NCBI GenBank assembly: GCA_002343455.1
Contig: DDSR01000331.1
Span: 40,544-56,449 of the forward strand
DNA: 15,906 bases
DNA from: Deltaproteobacteria bacterium UBA2385
Lineage (GTDB): Bacteria; Myxococcota_A; UBA796; UBA2385
Reading direction: 5' to 3'
Shown here: positions 7,401 through 14,202 of the stretch, one piece after another
Layout: each line of letters starts with the position of its first letter
Position numbering within the stretch: the first letter of the stretch is position 1
Made by a program: the position numbers and the translations under genes
Notes under the pieces: model-generated
Database searches by the model: none
Told to the model about the DNA's origin: nothing
What the model saw: only the letters and a program-made list of their open reading frames with translations

Positions 7401-8900
7401 CAGGGCCAGCCCGTCCGCGTCGTAGGAGAGGCCCACCGGGCCGGAGAGGCGCCCCATCCGCAGCCCCAGGACCTGGACGCCCGTGCCCGAGAGGGGGCCC
7501 TCGACGTTCATCCGAAAGCCCTGCGACCAGTCGGCCCGCACCCGGTTGGTCCAGCTGGCCCTGCCCCCGAGCGGGGTCCGGGCGAGGGTGGAGAGCTCCG
7601 AGAGGTCGGTGAGCTGCAGGTCCACGTTCAGATCCGCTGCCTGCGAGGAGAGGCCGATCGAGCCGGTCGCTCGGCCGATGCCCGCCGGGTGCTTCAGCCA
7701 CAGGTCGAGCAGGCCGATCCGGCCCTGGTGGAGCTGCGCGGTGAGCACCAGCTCTTCGACCTCGTTGCCGTCCAGCCAGGCCTCCTCCAGCCTGGCCCGG
7801 GCGTGAGCGGTGATGCCATCGGGCCAGGACAGACCCGAACCCCGCAGGCTCAGCTCCAGGCGGGCCGCGGAGGCGGGGAGGTCGCTGATCCCCAGCAAGG
7901 CGTCGAGGTCCAGGGGCGCGAGCTCCAGATCCACGCCCCAGGCGGCCGGTTCCTGGACCAGGTCGGCGACCAGGGCGCCATGGGCCTTCCCCCCCGCCGC
8001 GGCGTCCAGGACCAGGTCGCCCTCGACCCGGTCCATGGCGCCGCCGAGGTGCAGGCGGCCGCTGAGGTCGACGGCCAGCAGCGGCCGGCCGGAGAGCGCC
8101 TCCACCAGCTCCTTGGAGAGGTGGGGGATCACCAGGTCGAGCTCCAGGACCGGCGCGGTCTCGATGGCCTCGACCCGGCCGTCCAGGGAGACCGAGGAGC
8201 GGGCCTCGCCCTCGCCGGCCTCCAGCAGCAGCCCGCCCAGCTGCAGCTCCCCCTCGTCCAGGGCGAGCTCGCCACGAAGCGAGAGTGGCAGCGCGGCCGG
8301 CTCGACCAGCGCGCCCTGGACCTGCAGCGCGCTGAGCCGGACGCTGCGCCGATCGACCCGCAGGCCGGCCCGCAGGTCCAGGCCCTCCAGGCGGGCGCCG
8401 TCCAGCAGCAGCGTGGCGTCGGCGATGTGCAGCTGCTGGACGAAGATGGCGCCGGGCAGCCCCTGCCAGGGGAGGTCCGAGGGCGGGCCCCCACCCAGGC
8501 CCAGCGTCTCAAGCAGGGCCATACGCTGGCTGCCCGTGCGCAGGTCGAGCAGCAGCCCCTCGAGCTCCAGCGCCTCCAGCCCCACGCGGCGCTTCGTCAG
8601 CTTCAGCTCGTTCAGGTCCAGGGCCAGCCTGCCGGACTCGATCAGGACCCGACCCTGGCGGTCGCTCAGCCGCAGGGCCTGCCAGCTCAGCGTGCCGGGC
8701 CAGCCGAAGCGCAGCCCGTCCAGCTCGACCTGGGCCTGGGGAAAGACCTGCTCCAGTCCCAGCTCGAGCGCGCCTTCGAGGATGCGGTTGCCCGGCGCTG
8801 TGAAGAGCAGCCCCGCGACCGTACCGCCCAGCAGCAGCACGGCGACGCCGCCAAAGGCCAGGGTCCGTCCCAGGCGCGCGCGCAGGGTCGCTCGGCTCAC
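4407..8900 (-). CDS. tamB: TamB family translocation and assembly module protein (DUF490)
   Basis: A 1497-residue AsmA/TamB-like bridge protein that spans the periplasm as a long beta-groove, thought to carry phospholipids to the outer membrane and/or aid barrel insertion with its TamA partner. Residues about 12-33 (RTLAFGGVAVLLLGGTVAG) are a single inner-membrane anchor. Then come hundreds of residues of repeating short strands rich in Leu, Asp and Gly ('LDLSGRLHLGG' style), and a C-terminal DUF490 region with 'GVPFDIEEGTIAFVG', 'VTLLLFGKPASE' and a final WRWRF whose aromatic end is typical. I chose the GTG at 8900: it overlaps the tamA stop (GTGA, 4 nt) and places the anchor at the N-terminus. 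The frame is open for another ~1.1 kb upstream, but that stretch lies antisense-free inside tamA in another frame and is Arg/Pro-rich. Length is in the upper normal range. Confidence 0.95.
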   Translation of the reverse strand: MSRATLRARLGRTLAFGGVAVLLLGGTVAGLLFTAPGNRILEGALELGLEQVFPQAQVELDGLRFGWPGTLSWQALRLSDRQGRVLIESGRLALDLNELKLTKRRVGLEALELEGLLLDLRTGSQRMALLETLGLGGGPPSDLPWQGLPGAIFVQQLHIADATLLLDGARLEGLDLRAGLRVDRRSVRLSALQVQGALVEPAALPLSLRGELALDEGELQLGGLLLEAGEGEARSSVSLDGRVEAIETAPVLELDLVIPHLSKELVEALSGRPLLAVDLSGRLHLGGAMDRVEGDLVLDAAAGGKAHGALVADLVQEPAAWGVDLELAPLDLDALLGISDLPASAARLELSLRGSGLSWPDGITAHARARLEEAWLDGNEVEELVLTAQLHQGRIGLLDLWLKHPAGIGRATGSIGLSSQAADLNVDLQLTDLSELSTLARTPLGGRASWTNRVRADWSQGFRMNVEGPLSGTGVQVLGLRMGRLSGPVGLSYDADGLALASDLSFVGLSGRGLSARSGQGELTLGWSSSEGTRLQSELQVSALQAQAAGMRLDDLRGVVSFSSPPEGEASMNGTVTLRGLSRDGMAEGDRLDGELGLVLRGELLDADLRLRDPGEREVLGLVLGVDQGARTQVAVRRFDLEPVEGLRWSGQGVQRLELEDGSLRSAQILISGSAGALRVDQAPGSSKLQASLEDLDLASVGRVGAWLGMQESGVLGRVQADLAVDLGPRGQPLSLDLKASLEDLVLPERIHGLRAELMASGPIDHPQLDLALWGPPTGAPIARASGSLALDGFGLDCRAPMDLRLVVLPGQLDLVRPYLPLLPDLSARGSADLQLSGLACDPQLDLVAAVSGPLGPDGEDVRLDLEASRQADQLTVRAFVEEGFTRRLLVSGGAETGLGTMLSDLRGGREVQADLLTAWVDELAVNVVPLDLSLQEIGRYAAMPTGAYGRLAGGFQILGSPLDPRLSGGLQLIGGGLGDLEIESALLMIVPDEQGYQLTSMLSFPSGIEGVPSRSIQANGQLRERNPDGTIDLGGASVELGVEGTLPLVVLRGLIEGVDAPRGDLDIAAQISGALAAPLINADLSLVDGAFDYDPLGVSYEDVDLSMNIADGRVSLRRLELGSRRQGSSLRLGRNLGTLVAEGHAELEGLSLTDIRAAARLEDFWLFGLPDREVALSGDVDLVGDWPAPRLSGDLTLAASQIRIDETSFLGDRLLELDPALTVVRSGADEGPRVLTEEAPSLLSKIEMDLSLDLLRNLRLRATVPMQQDFGQQLAHLSSVGLDADLGGELRVLQQAGALSLRGELETLRGSATVLGVPFDIEEGTIAFVGDGYDDPLIDIHAVRNTGGYGDVDVSVSGRLSALEIDPSSESYPDKKDVVTLLLFGKPASEMEASQGSAASQIIGATVSALSGQLEQAIGATLFDELRIDPAGAVRVGWSLNSRLFLRLEQRAAALAETGNRTELTLEYLITRRMYAEFVTGDRAASRAHLYWRWRF

Positions 8901-11017
8901 CAGGCCTCCGAGAGGCCCAGGTGGTAGACGACGCGAGGCTCTCGGTCGAACATCGCGAAGTCGTCCATCCGGCGGGCGACGTCGAAGCGGATCGGGCCGA
9001 TCGGGCTGCGGTAGCGCACCCCGCCGCCGAGCGCGGTCGAGAGCTGGAAGAGGCGGGCGCGCAGATCGGGCCAGCCGGTCACGCCCGCGCCGTCCCAGGC
9101 CCGCCCGTAGTCCAGGAAGGCCGCCAACCCCCAGCTCCGGGCCAGCCCGCGCGTCCAGTAGCCGCGGACCTCGAAGCCGCCGTAGAGGGCCGCGCGCCCC
9201 CCGATGTAGATGATGTCGTCGTCGTCCTCCTTGGGGTTGTCCCAGGGCTGCGACTTGGTGACCGAGCTGGAGCAGACCTCGCCGCCCCAGCATGGGTAGA
9301 TGTACGGCCCCAGGTGCCCGCGGCCCCAGCCGCGCACGGTCGGCGTGCCCCCGACCTGGATGCGCTCGGCGAAGGGCACCTCGGCCCGCTCCTCGGCGCC
9401 GTAGGGGACGGCCACGCCTCCGGCCAGCCGGGCGGTCAGCGTGATGCGCTGCTTCCAGCCGAAGAACATCGGGAGGGGCCGCCAGATGCGGCCGTCGACG
9501 GTGCCCTTGACGAAGTTGTACTGGCCGCCGACCGGGCCGCCGGCCTCCGCCAGCTCCAGGTAGGTCAGGCCACCGCGCCGCGGGTAGAGCAGGTCGTCGC
9601 GGCTGTCGTAGGTGATCTGCTGGAAGAGCGAGCTGAGCAGGTAGGGGTCGCTGAAGTCCAGGCCCAGGTTGCGGCCGCGACGGTCGAGCAGGTCCAGGTC
9701 GTCGGGCAGGGTGGACTTGAAGTAGTCGTAGAAGCGGATGCGGTAGCCGAAGCGGCTGGACCAGCGCTTGCCCATGGCCCAGGCCAGCGAGGTGCTGCCG
9801 GAGGGGGTCGCGAAGCGGTAGTCCGGCTCGACGCCCAGCTCGAAGTTCAGCTCGTTCTCCAGCCTCCAGCGGCGACCGGGAAAGCGCGGGATCGCCAGGG
9901 TCGCGTCCAGCTCCAGCACGGGGGCGCCGTTGTCTCTCAAGCCCGCCAGGCCCAGCACCGGGTACTCGCTCCACTCCATGACCGAGGCGTAGCCGGCGTC
10001 GGCGCCCAGCCGGAGGCGCCACAGCCGGTTGAACACGTTGACGTGCTCGAAGTCGACGCCGAGGGTCGCCTCCTGGTGGGCGCTCTCGGCGGCCAGGCCA
10101 CCGCCCACCCGGAACTGCCGGGTGGTGGTCTCGGCCACCTCGATGTGTACCGGAACGACGGCGTCGGGCTGCCCCTCCTCGTCTAGCTGCAGGAGCGGCT
10201 GCACCTGCACCACCGAGAACGCGCCCAGGCCGAACAGCCGCTGCTGGGAGCGGCTGAGGGCGGAGAGCTGGAAGGGCTCTCCCTCTTCGATCTCGATCTC
10301 CTCCAGGATCAGCTCGGGAGGGATCCGGGTGTCCCCGCCAACCGTCACCGCCCCGAAGACCGAAGGCGGCCCCAGGCCGAGCTGCACCTCCAGGTCCACC
10401 GCCCGCTCTTCGGGGTGGGAGGTCGCGCTCGCGGCGGCCGTCGCGTGGGCGTAGCTCTGCTCTTGCAGCAGGGTGCGCGCCTGGCTCTCCAGCGCCTCGA
10501 CCTGCCCGATGTCGAAGCGTTGGCCCTCCTCTACCGCGGCCTCCTGGAGGATCAGCGCCTCGAGCGGGCGCCCAGCTGGCCCCATGCCCGTGAGCTCGAT
10601 GGTGCGCAGCATCGAAGCCTCGCCCAGCTCCACATGGCCGTGCAGGGTGACGATCGGTCCGCGGCGACGGTTGGCCGGGCGGCGCTCGATGATCTCCCAG
10701 CCTTCGAAGCGGGCGTCGAAGTAGCCTCGGTGGGCCAGCCAGGTCTCGATCCGCCAGGCGTCCAGCAGCAGCTCCCGGGTGTCGAGCCGGACGGCCCGCG
10801 AGGGAATCAGCCAGGTGAAGGAGGGCGAGGCGCGCTGCGCCATCGGCCCCCGCAAGGCGTAGTCGGAGCTGCTGCCGAAGGCGCTGCCGTTGCCGGAGAA
10901 GTGGATCCCCCGCACCGTGGTCCCCTCGGGGCGCCGCCCGGCGCAGCCCGCCCCGAGCAGCATCGCGGCCCCCAGCAGGATCAACCTTGGTCGGCGGAGG
11001 AAAGAGAGGAGAGACAA
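8897..11017 (-). CDS. tamA: Omp85 family outer-membrane protein, TamA-like, predicted lipoprotein
   Basis: A 706-residue Omp85 protein and presumed barrel partner of TamB. Residues 1-24 look like a signal peptide with two arginines and a hydrophobic core ending LLGAGC; Cys25 fits the lipoprotein pattern, so the N-terminus is probably lipid-anchored. About 33-295 hold POTRA-like domains (for example 'MLRTIELTG' near 136-144, '[17 protein letters not shown]' near 221-237). About 300-706 is the barrel with the strand-closing VRGWGRG at 561-567 (the VRGF/Y motif of the family) and a terminal Trp. A roughly 35-residue insertion after that motif carries Cys576 and Cys582 and an acidic run. The start is read as TTG at 11017, since no ATG lies upstream of the signal in frame; no ribosome site is evident, so the exact start is uncertain. 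Coupled to tamB by a 4-nt overlap. Confidence 0.92.
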   Translation of the reverse strand: MSLLSFLRRPRLILLGAAMLLGAGCAGRRPEGTTVRGIHFSGNGSAFGSSSDYALRGPMAQRASPSFTWLIPSRAVRLDTRELLLDAWRIETWLAHRGYFDARFEGWEIIERRPANRRRGPIVTLHGHVELGEASMLRTIELTGMGPAGRPLEALILQEAAVEEGQRFDIGQVEALESQARTLLQEQSYAHATAAASATSHPEERAVDLEVQLGLGPPSVFGAVTVGGDTRIPPELILEEIEIEEGEPFQLSALSRSQQRLFGLGAFSVVQVQPLLQLDEEGQPDAVVPVHIEVAETTTRQFRVGGGLAAESAHQEATLGVDFEHVNVFNRLWRLRLGADAGYASVMEWSEYPVLGLAGLRDNGAPVLELDATLAIPRFPGRRWRLENELNFELGVEPDYRFATPSGSTSLAWAMGKRWSSRFGYRIRFYDYFKSTLPDDLDLLDRRGRNLGLDFSDPYLLSSLFQQITYDSRDDLLYPRRGGLTYLELAEAGGPVGGQYNFVKGTVDGRIWRPLPMFFGWKQRITLTARLAGGVAVPYGAEERAEVPFAERIQVGGTPTVRGWGRGHLGPYIYPCWGGEVCSSSVTKSQPWDNPKEDDDDIIYIGGRAALYGGFEVRGYWTRGLARSWGLAAFLDYGRAWDGAGVTGWPDLRARLFQLSTALGGGVRYRSPIGPIRFDVARRMDDFAMFDREPRVVYHLGLSEAW

Positions 11018-11065
11018 CGAGGATCCGGGAGCCAGGAGGCGGGGAGCGAAGGAGCGAGAGAGGGC

Positions 11066-11093
11066 TTGCCGTCCGACTCAGTCCTCATTAAGC
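11066..11093 (+). promoter_or_regulatory. Candidate promoter of rpmG
   Basis: TTGCCG (11066-11071) and TTAAGC (11088-11093), 16 nt apart, followed by a GC-rich segment GGGCGAGCC, are the best sigma-70-like pair in the 127 nt between the divergent tamA and rpmG starts. The -10 box is poor. Support comes mainly from a similar layout before rpsD: CTTGCC, 19-20 nt, AGCGGG. Confidence 0.35.
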
Positions 11094-11102
11094 GGGCGAG
11101 CC

Positions 11103-11124
11103 GCGATCGGGGATCCCCCATCGC
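11103..11124 (+). promoter_or_regulatory. Palindrome/hairpin in the rpmG leader
   Basis: GCGAT C GGGGATCCCC C ATCGC is a 22-nt near-perfect palindrome, broken only by one C-C pair. It ends 10 nt before the rpmG ribosome site GGAGG (11134-11138 region). In RNA it would fold into a compact hairpin just upstream of the start; as DNA it could bind a dimeric protein. Role unknown. Confidence 0.45.
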
Positions 11125-11144
11125 TCTCGTTTCGGAGGTTCCTC

Positions 11145-11333
11145 ATGGCCAAGAAGTCTGCCAAGATCCGCGGGGTCATTCACCTGGAGTGCACCACCTG
11201 TCGGGCCAGCGGCGTCCCCGGTGTAAGCCGGTACGCCACCCGCAAGAACAAGAAGAACACGCCCACCCGGCTCGAGCTCAGCAAGTACTGCCGCTACGAG
11301 CGCCAGGTGACCGTGCACAAGGAGATCAAGTAG
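11145..11333 (+). CDS. rpmG: 50S ribosomal protein L33
   Basis: A 62-residue basic protein of the large ribosomal subunit. It carries the L33 signature: 'HLECTTC' (13-19) with the first Cys pair, '[22 protein letters not shown]' (28-49) and the ending 'VTVHKEIK'. The start ATG is preceded by CGGAGG with good spacing, which excludes the much longer open frame upstream. The insert '[11 protein letters not shown]' resembles the longer loop seen in cyanobacterial-type L33. Zinc-binding L33 has two CxxC pairs; here the second reads C-R-Y-E, so the fourth ligand Cys is replaced by Glu. It stands alone, not beside secE/nusG or rpmB, with a terminator right after it, and converges with rpsD. Another L33 paralogue may exist elsewhere in the genome. 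Confidence 0.95.
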   Translation: MAKKSAKIRGVIHLECTTCRASGVPGVSRYATRKNKKNTPTRLELSKYCRYERQVTVHKEIK

Positions 11334-11371
11334 ACCTTCCGGTCTGCCTGATCCTCTGTGAGTGAAGCATG

Positions 11372-11396
11372 GCCGCCCCTCGGGGCGGCTTTCTTC
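11372..11396 (+). terminator. Rho-independent terminator after rpmG
   Basis: GCCGCCCC (11372-11379) and GGGGCGGC (11382-11389) form a perfect 8-bp GC stem (7 bp with a 4-nt CTCG loop in practice), followed by TTTCTT. It lies 38 nt after the rpmG stop. Confidence 0.85.
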
Positions 11397-11462
11397 GTGG
11401 CTGAACACCCGACCCCTCTCCCGAAGCAGGGACTCTCGAACGAAGCGGGGACGCTCGAAAAC

Positions 11463-11496
11463 GAGAGAGGCCGGCGCTCTCCTGAGAGAGGCCGGC
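11463..11496. repeat. 13-bp direct repeat GAGAGAGGCCGGC
   Basis: Two identical copies at 11463-11475 and 11484-11496, start to start 21 bp. Because the core GGCCGG is nearly self-complementary, the pair also builds the rpsD terminator hairpin described at 11469-11497, which is the simplest reason for it. Confidence 0.7.
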
Positions 11497-11497
11497 C
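11469..11497 (-). terminator. Probable rho-independent terminator after rpsD
   Basis: GGCCGGC (11469-11475) pairs with GCCGGCC (11491-11497), and CTCTC with GAGAG inside, leaving a small internal bulge and a 2-nt loop. On the minus strand the stem is followed by CTCTCTCGTTTTCG, a short and imperfect T stretch. It is 18 nt past the rpsD stop. The T tract is weaker than that of the rpmG terminator. Confidence 0.65.
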
Positions 11498-11515
11498 CCT
11501 GGCTGCCGAGATCGT

Positions 11516-12133
11516 TCAGATCTGCTGGCTGTAGAACTCGATCACGGCCTGGGTGTTGACCTCGAAGGGGAGGTCTTCGGCCTGGGGGACCGAGATCATC
11601 TTGCCGGTGGCCTTGGCCGGATCCAGCTCGAGGTAGCTGGGGCGCACCCGCGAGGTGCTGGCCTCGAGCGCCTGCTGGATGAAGGGCTTGTTCAGCGAGC
11701 GCGCCATCAAGGCGATCTCCTGGCCCGACTTCACCGAGAAGCTGGGGCGGTCCACCCGGTGCCCGTCGACCGTGATGTGGCCATGCACCACCATCTGCCG
11801 AGCGGCGGGGATGGTCGGGGCCAGCCCGAGGCGCCAGACGATGTTGTCCAGGCGGGACTCGAGGTCGGTGATCAGGTTGCGGCCGGACGGGCCCTTGCGG
11901 CGGGTGGCTTCGACCACGTAGCGGCGGAACTGGGCTTCGAGCACGCCGAAGTGCATCCGCAGCTTCTGCTTCTCGACCATGCGGACCTTGTAGTCCGAGG
12001 TCTTGCCCCGACGCCGCATGCCGTGCTGGCCGGGAGGGTAGGGGCGATCGAGCGTCGGAGAGTTGGTCAGCCCGGGGAGGATGGTCCCGAGCGAACGGCA
12101 GACCTTGATGCGGGGTCCACGGTAACGAGCCAT
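11516..12133 (-). CDS. rpsD: 30S ribosomal protein S4
   Basis: A 205-residue small-subunit assembly protein that binds 16S rRNA early and, in many bacteria, represses its own operon. It begins [17 protein letters not shown] and contains 'RPYPPGQHG', '[14 protein letters not shown]', and the S4 RNA-binding domain '[28 protein letters not shown]', with the usual C-terminal end. Only one Cys (residue 12) is present at the N-terminus, so this is the zinc-free form. I chose ATG 12133, which matches the family N-terminus and has AGGA about 9 nt before it; the frame runs 28 codons further upstream without homology. It is a single gene away from the rpsM-rpsK-rpoA cluster, common outside gamma-proteobacteria, and faces rpmG with two terminators between. 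Confidence 0.97.
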   Translation of the reverse strand: MARYRGPRIKVCRSLGTILPGLTNSPTLDRPYPPGQHGMRRRGKTSDYKVRMVEKQKLRMHFGVLEAQFRRYVVEATRRKGPSGRNLITDLESRLDNIVWRLGLAPTIPAARQMVVHGHITVDGHRVDRPSFSVKSGQEIALMARSLNKPFIQQALEASTSRVRPSYLELDPAKATGKMISVPQAEDLPFEVNTQAVIEFYSQQI

Positions 12134-12190
12134 TGTGCGATTCCTGGTTTGGCGAAGGAGGCGCGTAGAGGGGACGCGCAGGAGCGCCCC

Positions 12191-12217
12191 GCTATCGGGT
12201 TGGAGAGCGAGAGGCAA
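12191..12217 (-). promoter_or_regulatory. Candidate promoter of rpsD
   Basis: On the minus strand TTGCCT (12217-12212) is followed 15 nt later by GATAGC (12196-12191) and then a GC-rich GGGGCGCTCC, about 58 nt before the start codon. The -10 match is weak and 16-17 nt spacings shift it to ATAGCG or TAGCGG. The layout parallels that before rpmG. The rest of the 158-nt gap to the pseudopilin gene shows no gene. Confidence 0.35.
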
Positions 12218-12291
12218 GGCCCGGCCGCGAGCATGCGTGCAGCCGTTGCCCCCACCTTGTTCTTACGGTACCCTGCTCACCCGAGGTCCGC

Positions 12292-13017
12292 ATGCACCCC
12301 ACCTCCCGCCTGTACTGCTCCTCCCGTCGCTCACGCGCGGGCTTCTCGCTGATCGAGGTCATGATGGTGGTCGCCATCATCATGATCCTGACGGCGCTGG
12401 GCTACAGCTACGCCAGCGAGCAGATCCCGCGCTCCCGGACGCGGATGGCGGCCATGGACTTCGCCTCCTTCGTCAGCCAGTGTCGCTCCCTGGCCATCGC
12501 CAACGGAACCGCCTGCCGGATCCTGTTGGTCGAGTACGACAACGACCTCGCCAACCTCGACTCCAACGCGGGCATGTACCTGGTCCAGTCTCAGACCTCC
12601 AGCGGCGACTGGGACACCCTGCCGCTGGACGTGCTGGAGAGCGGGTCGGATCTGCAGACGGGAACCGGCACGATCGACCTCTCCAGCGGCTCCACCCGCC
12701 TGCGGCACGTCTCCATCGCCGAGTGGGACGCCATCGGCGGCTCGGGCGTCGGCAACAACAACGCGCTGGTCTTCGACAACCGGGGCTTCCTCTCCAACCC
12801 CCCCGACGACTTCCTCGACGGGAAGATCAGCGTCACCTTCGTCAACAAGGCCGCCGAAGAGAAGGGCGTCCAGGACCACTGGACGGTGCAGGTGACGCGG
12901 GCCGGGCTGGCCCAGATCGACGCCAACCTGCGCGGCTCGGACGACAACTTCGCCAACGCCGGCGGGACCGCCACCTCGACCACCTACGACCCTGACAGCC
13001 CCTTCGGCTCGCCTTGA
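12292..13017 (+). CDS. GspH/FimT-like type II secretion or type IV pilus pseudopilin
   Basis: A 241-residue prepilin-like protein. Residues 12-17 (RRSRAG) are a basic leader and cleavage is expected between G17 and F18; the mature N-terminus FSLIEVMMVVAIIMILTALGY carries the required Glu at +5 and the hydrophobic assembly helix. 'FVSQCRSLAIANGTACRILL' (60-79) resembles the start of the GspH/FimT domain and brings two cysteines, C64 and C75. The C-terminal half is rich in Ser, Asp, Gly and Asn, as in exported minor pilins, and the end is a Thr/Ser/Pro-rich tail. GAGG at 12283-12286 supports the ATG. No other pilin or secretion gene is near, so which machine it joins is open. Its end overlaps the converging HEAT-like gene by 34 nt. 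Confidence 0.88.
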   Translation: MHPTSRLYCSSRRSRAGFSLIEVMMVVAIIMILTALGYSYASEQIPRSRTRMAAMDFASFVSQCRSLAIANGTACRILLVEYDNDLANLDSNAGMYLVQSQTSSGDWDTLPLDVLESGSDLQTGTGTIDLSSGSTRLRHVSIAEWDAIGGSGVGNNNALVFDNRGFLSNPPDDFLDGKISVTFVNKAAEEKGVQDHWTVQVTRAGLAQIDANLRGSDDNFANAGGTATSTTYDPDSPFGSP

Positions 13018-14171
13018 CGGGGCGGTAGCAGGTCCTGGCGACCCAGGGCCTGCAGGACGGCGGCGGCGTGAGTGGCCTCGGTAGGCCCGGCCTGCAAGGC
13101 CGCGACCAGCTCGGGCCAGGCGTCCAACTTCCACAGCGCGTCCATCGCGGGCAGGTAGAAGCCGCCGAAGGCTGAGCCCGAGACATCGCCCAGGTAGCCG
13201 GCGATCACCCCGGCCTGGCGGACGCAGCCGGCCTCGCCCAGGGCGCTGATCATCACGGCCCGCACCGGGAACTGGATCCCCATCCCCGCGCCGGGGCGCC
13301 CCTCGTAGTCGGCCGCCTCGACCTGCAAGGCGCTGGCCAGGATCGGCCCCACCTCCGGCAGGCCAAGGCGCCCCAGGGCGACCGAGGCCGCCCGACGACC
13401 GGCGAATCCGTGCCCGGGGTCGACGTCCATGGCGCGGAGGGTGGGCACCAGCAGGTCGATGGCCCGCGGGTCTCCGTTCTCGCCCAGGGCTTCGCAGGTG
13501 GTGTGGGCCTCCCTTCGACCGCCCATCCGGACCCGGGCCGCGATGCGCTCGAAGTCCCCGGGGTGCTGCTGGTAGGCCAGGCTGAGCATGCCATCCCGGT
13601 CTTCGGAGTCGGCGTCCAGGCGGCGGATCAGCCGCTCGCGCACCAGCGCGGCGGGCAGAGGGGCCACGGTCGCCGGATCTGTGCTGCCGTCGGCCCAGGG
13701 ATCCAGCACCCGCAGCCAGCGGCGAGCCATCTGGTCCGGGCCGAAGCCGGTCGCCTCGGCGATCGCCCGCGACCCCCGCGAGCTGAGCATCCTGCGGCGC
13801 GCCGCCTGGTCCAGCAGGCCCCAGGCGTCGTCGACCTGCACACCCAGGCGCACGCAGGCCACGCAGAGGGCCAGCCGGACCGCGTCGACGCGCTCCCGCC
13901 GTGCCCGCGCCCAGATGGGATCCAGGTCTTGGACCCGTTGACCTTGCCCCAGGGTCCAGGCGGCCACCCTCCGCAGCGCGGGCACGGGAGAATCCAGCAG
14001 GGCCAGGAGCTGGCCGGCCGGCGGAGGCTCGGGGGCCAGGGCCCAGCTGCGGAGCGCCAGGACCGCCTGGCCCGGCGAGCCGTGGTCGATCCACCAGCGG
14101 GCGGCCTCGCCCTGGGCCGCCTCGGGCCGGCCTCGCAGTCGACCGCGGGCTTGGTTGAGCAGGTTCCTCAT
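12984..14171 (-). CDS. HEAT-like repeat protein
   Basis: A 395-residue, mostly alpha-helical protein built from short paired helices with the HEAT/PBS-lyase-type rhythm: 'PALRRVAAWTLGQGQ' (64-78), 'ERVDAVRLALCVACVRLG' (93-110), 'DPRAIDLLVPTLRAM' (234-248), 'GRRAASVALGRLGLPEVGPILASALQ' (258-283) and 'PVRAVMISALGEAGCV' (302-317). Such scaffolds bind proteins; no catalytic motif is visible and there is no signal peptide. The ATG at 14171 is preferred to one at 14246 because it lies just after the btpA stop and has GAGGATGGGCGG directly before it. Third gene of the unit with btpA and the unknown 216-residue protein. The region 200-300 has atypical, non-repeating text that might be a separate domain. 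Function unknown. Confidence 0.75.
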   Translation of the reverse strand: MRNLLNQARGRLRGRPEAAQGEAARWWIDHGSPGQAVLALRSWALAPEPPPAGQLLALLDSPVPALRRVAAWTLGQGQRVQDLDPIWARARRERVDAVRLALCVACVRLGVQVDDAWGLLDQAARRRMLSSRGSRAIAEATGFGPDQMARRWLRVLDPWADGSTDPATVAPLPAALVRERLIRRLDADSEDRDGMLSLAYQQHPGDFERIAARVRMGGRREAHTTCEALGENGDPRAIDLLVPTLRAMDVDPGHGFAGRRAASVALGRLGLPEVGPILASALQVEAADYEGRPGAGMGIQFPVRAVMISALGEAGCVRQAGVIAGYLGDVSGSAFGGFYLPAMDALWKLDAWPELVAALQAGPTEATHAAAVLQALGRQDLLPPRQGEPKGLSGS

Positions 14172-14202
14172 CCGCCCATCCTCGCCCGTTGGCGAGCCCC
14201 GG

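Noticed and set aside
4431..8927. A 1498-codon open frame on the plus strand opposite tamB
   Set aside because: It mirrors tamB codon by codon and is very rich in Gln, Ala, Gly, Pro and Val-Asp repeats, as expected when a high-GC gene is read backwards. The minus strand shows clear TamB features and start coupling.
8901..10022. The tamB frame stays open 374 codons further upstream
   Set aside because: This part is Arg/Pro/Gly-rich, overlaps tamA in another frame, and the family-like anchor starts at GTG 8900.
12134..12217. 28-codon N-terminal extension of S4
   Set aside because: No ribosomal S4 has such an extension; MARYRGP at 12133 is the normal start with AGGA before it.
12331..14094. 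587-codon minus-strand frame
   Set aside because: Low-complexity Arg/Gly/Pro text overlapping the pseudopilin and HEAT-like genes, which have the better composition and starts.
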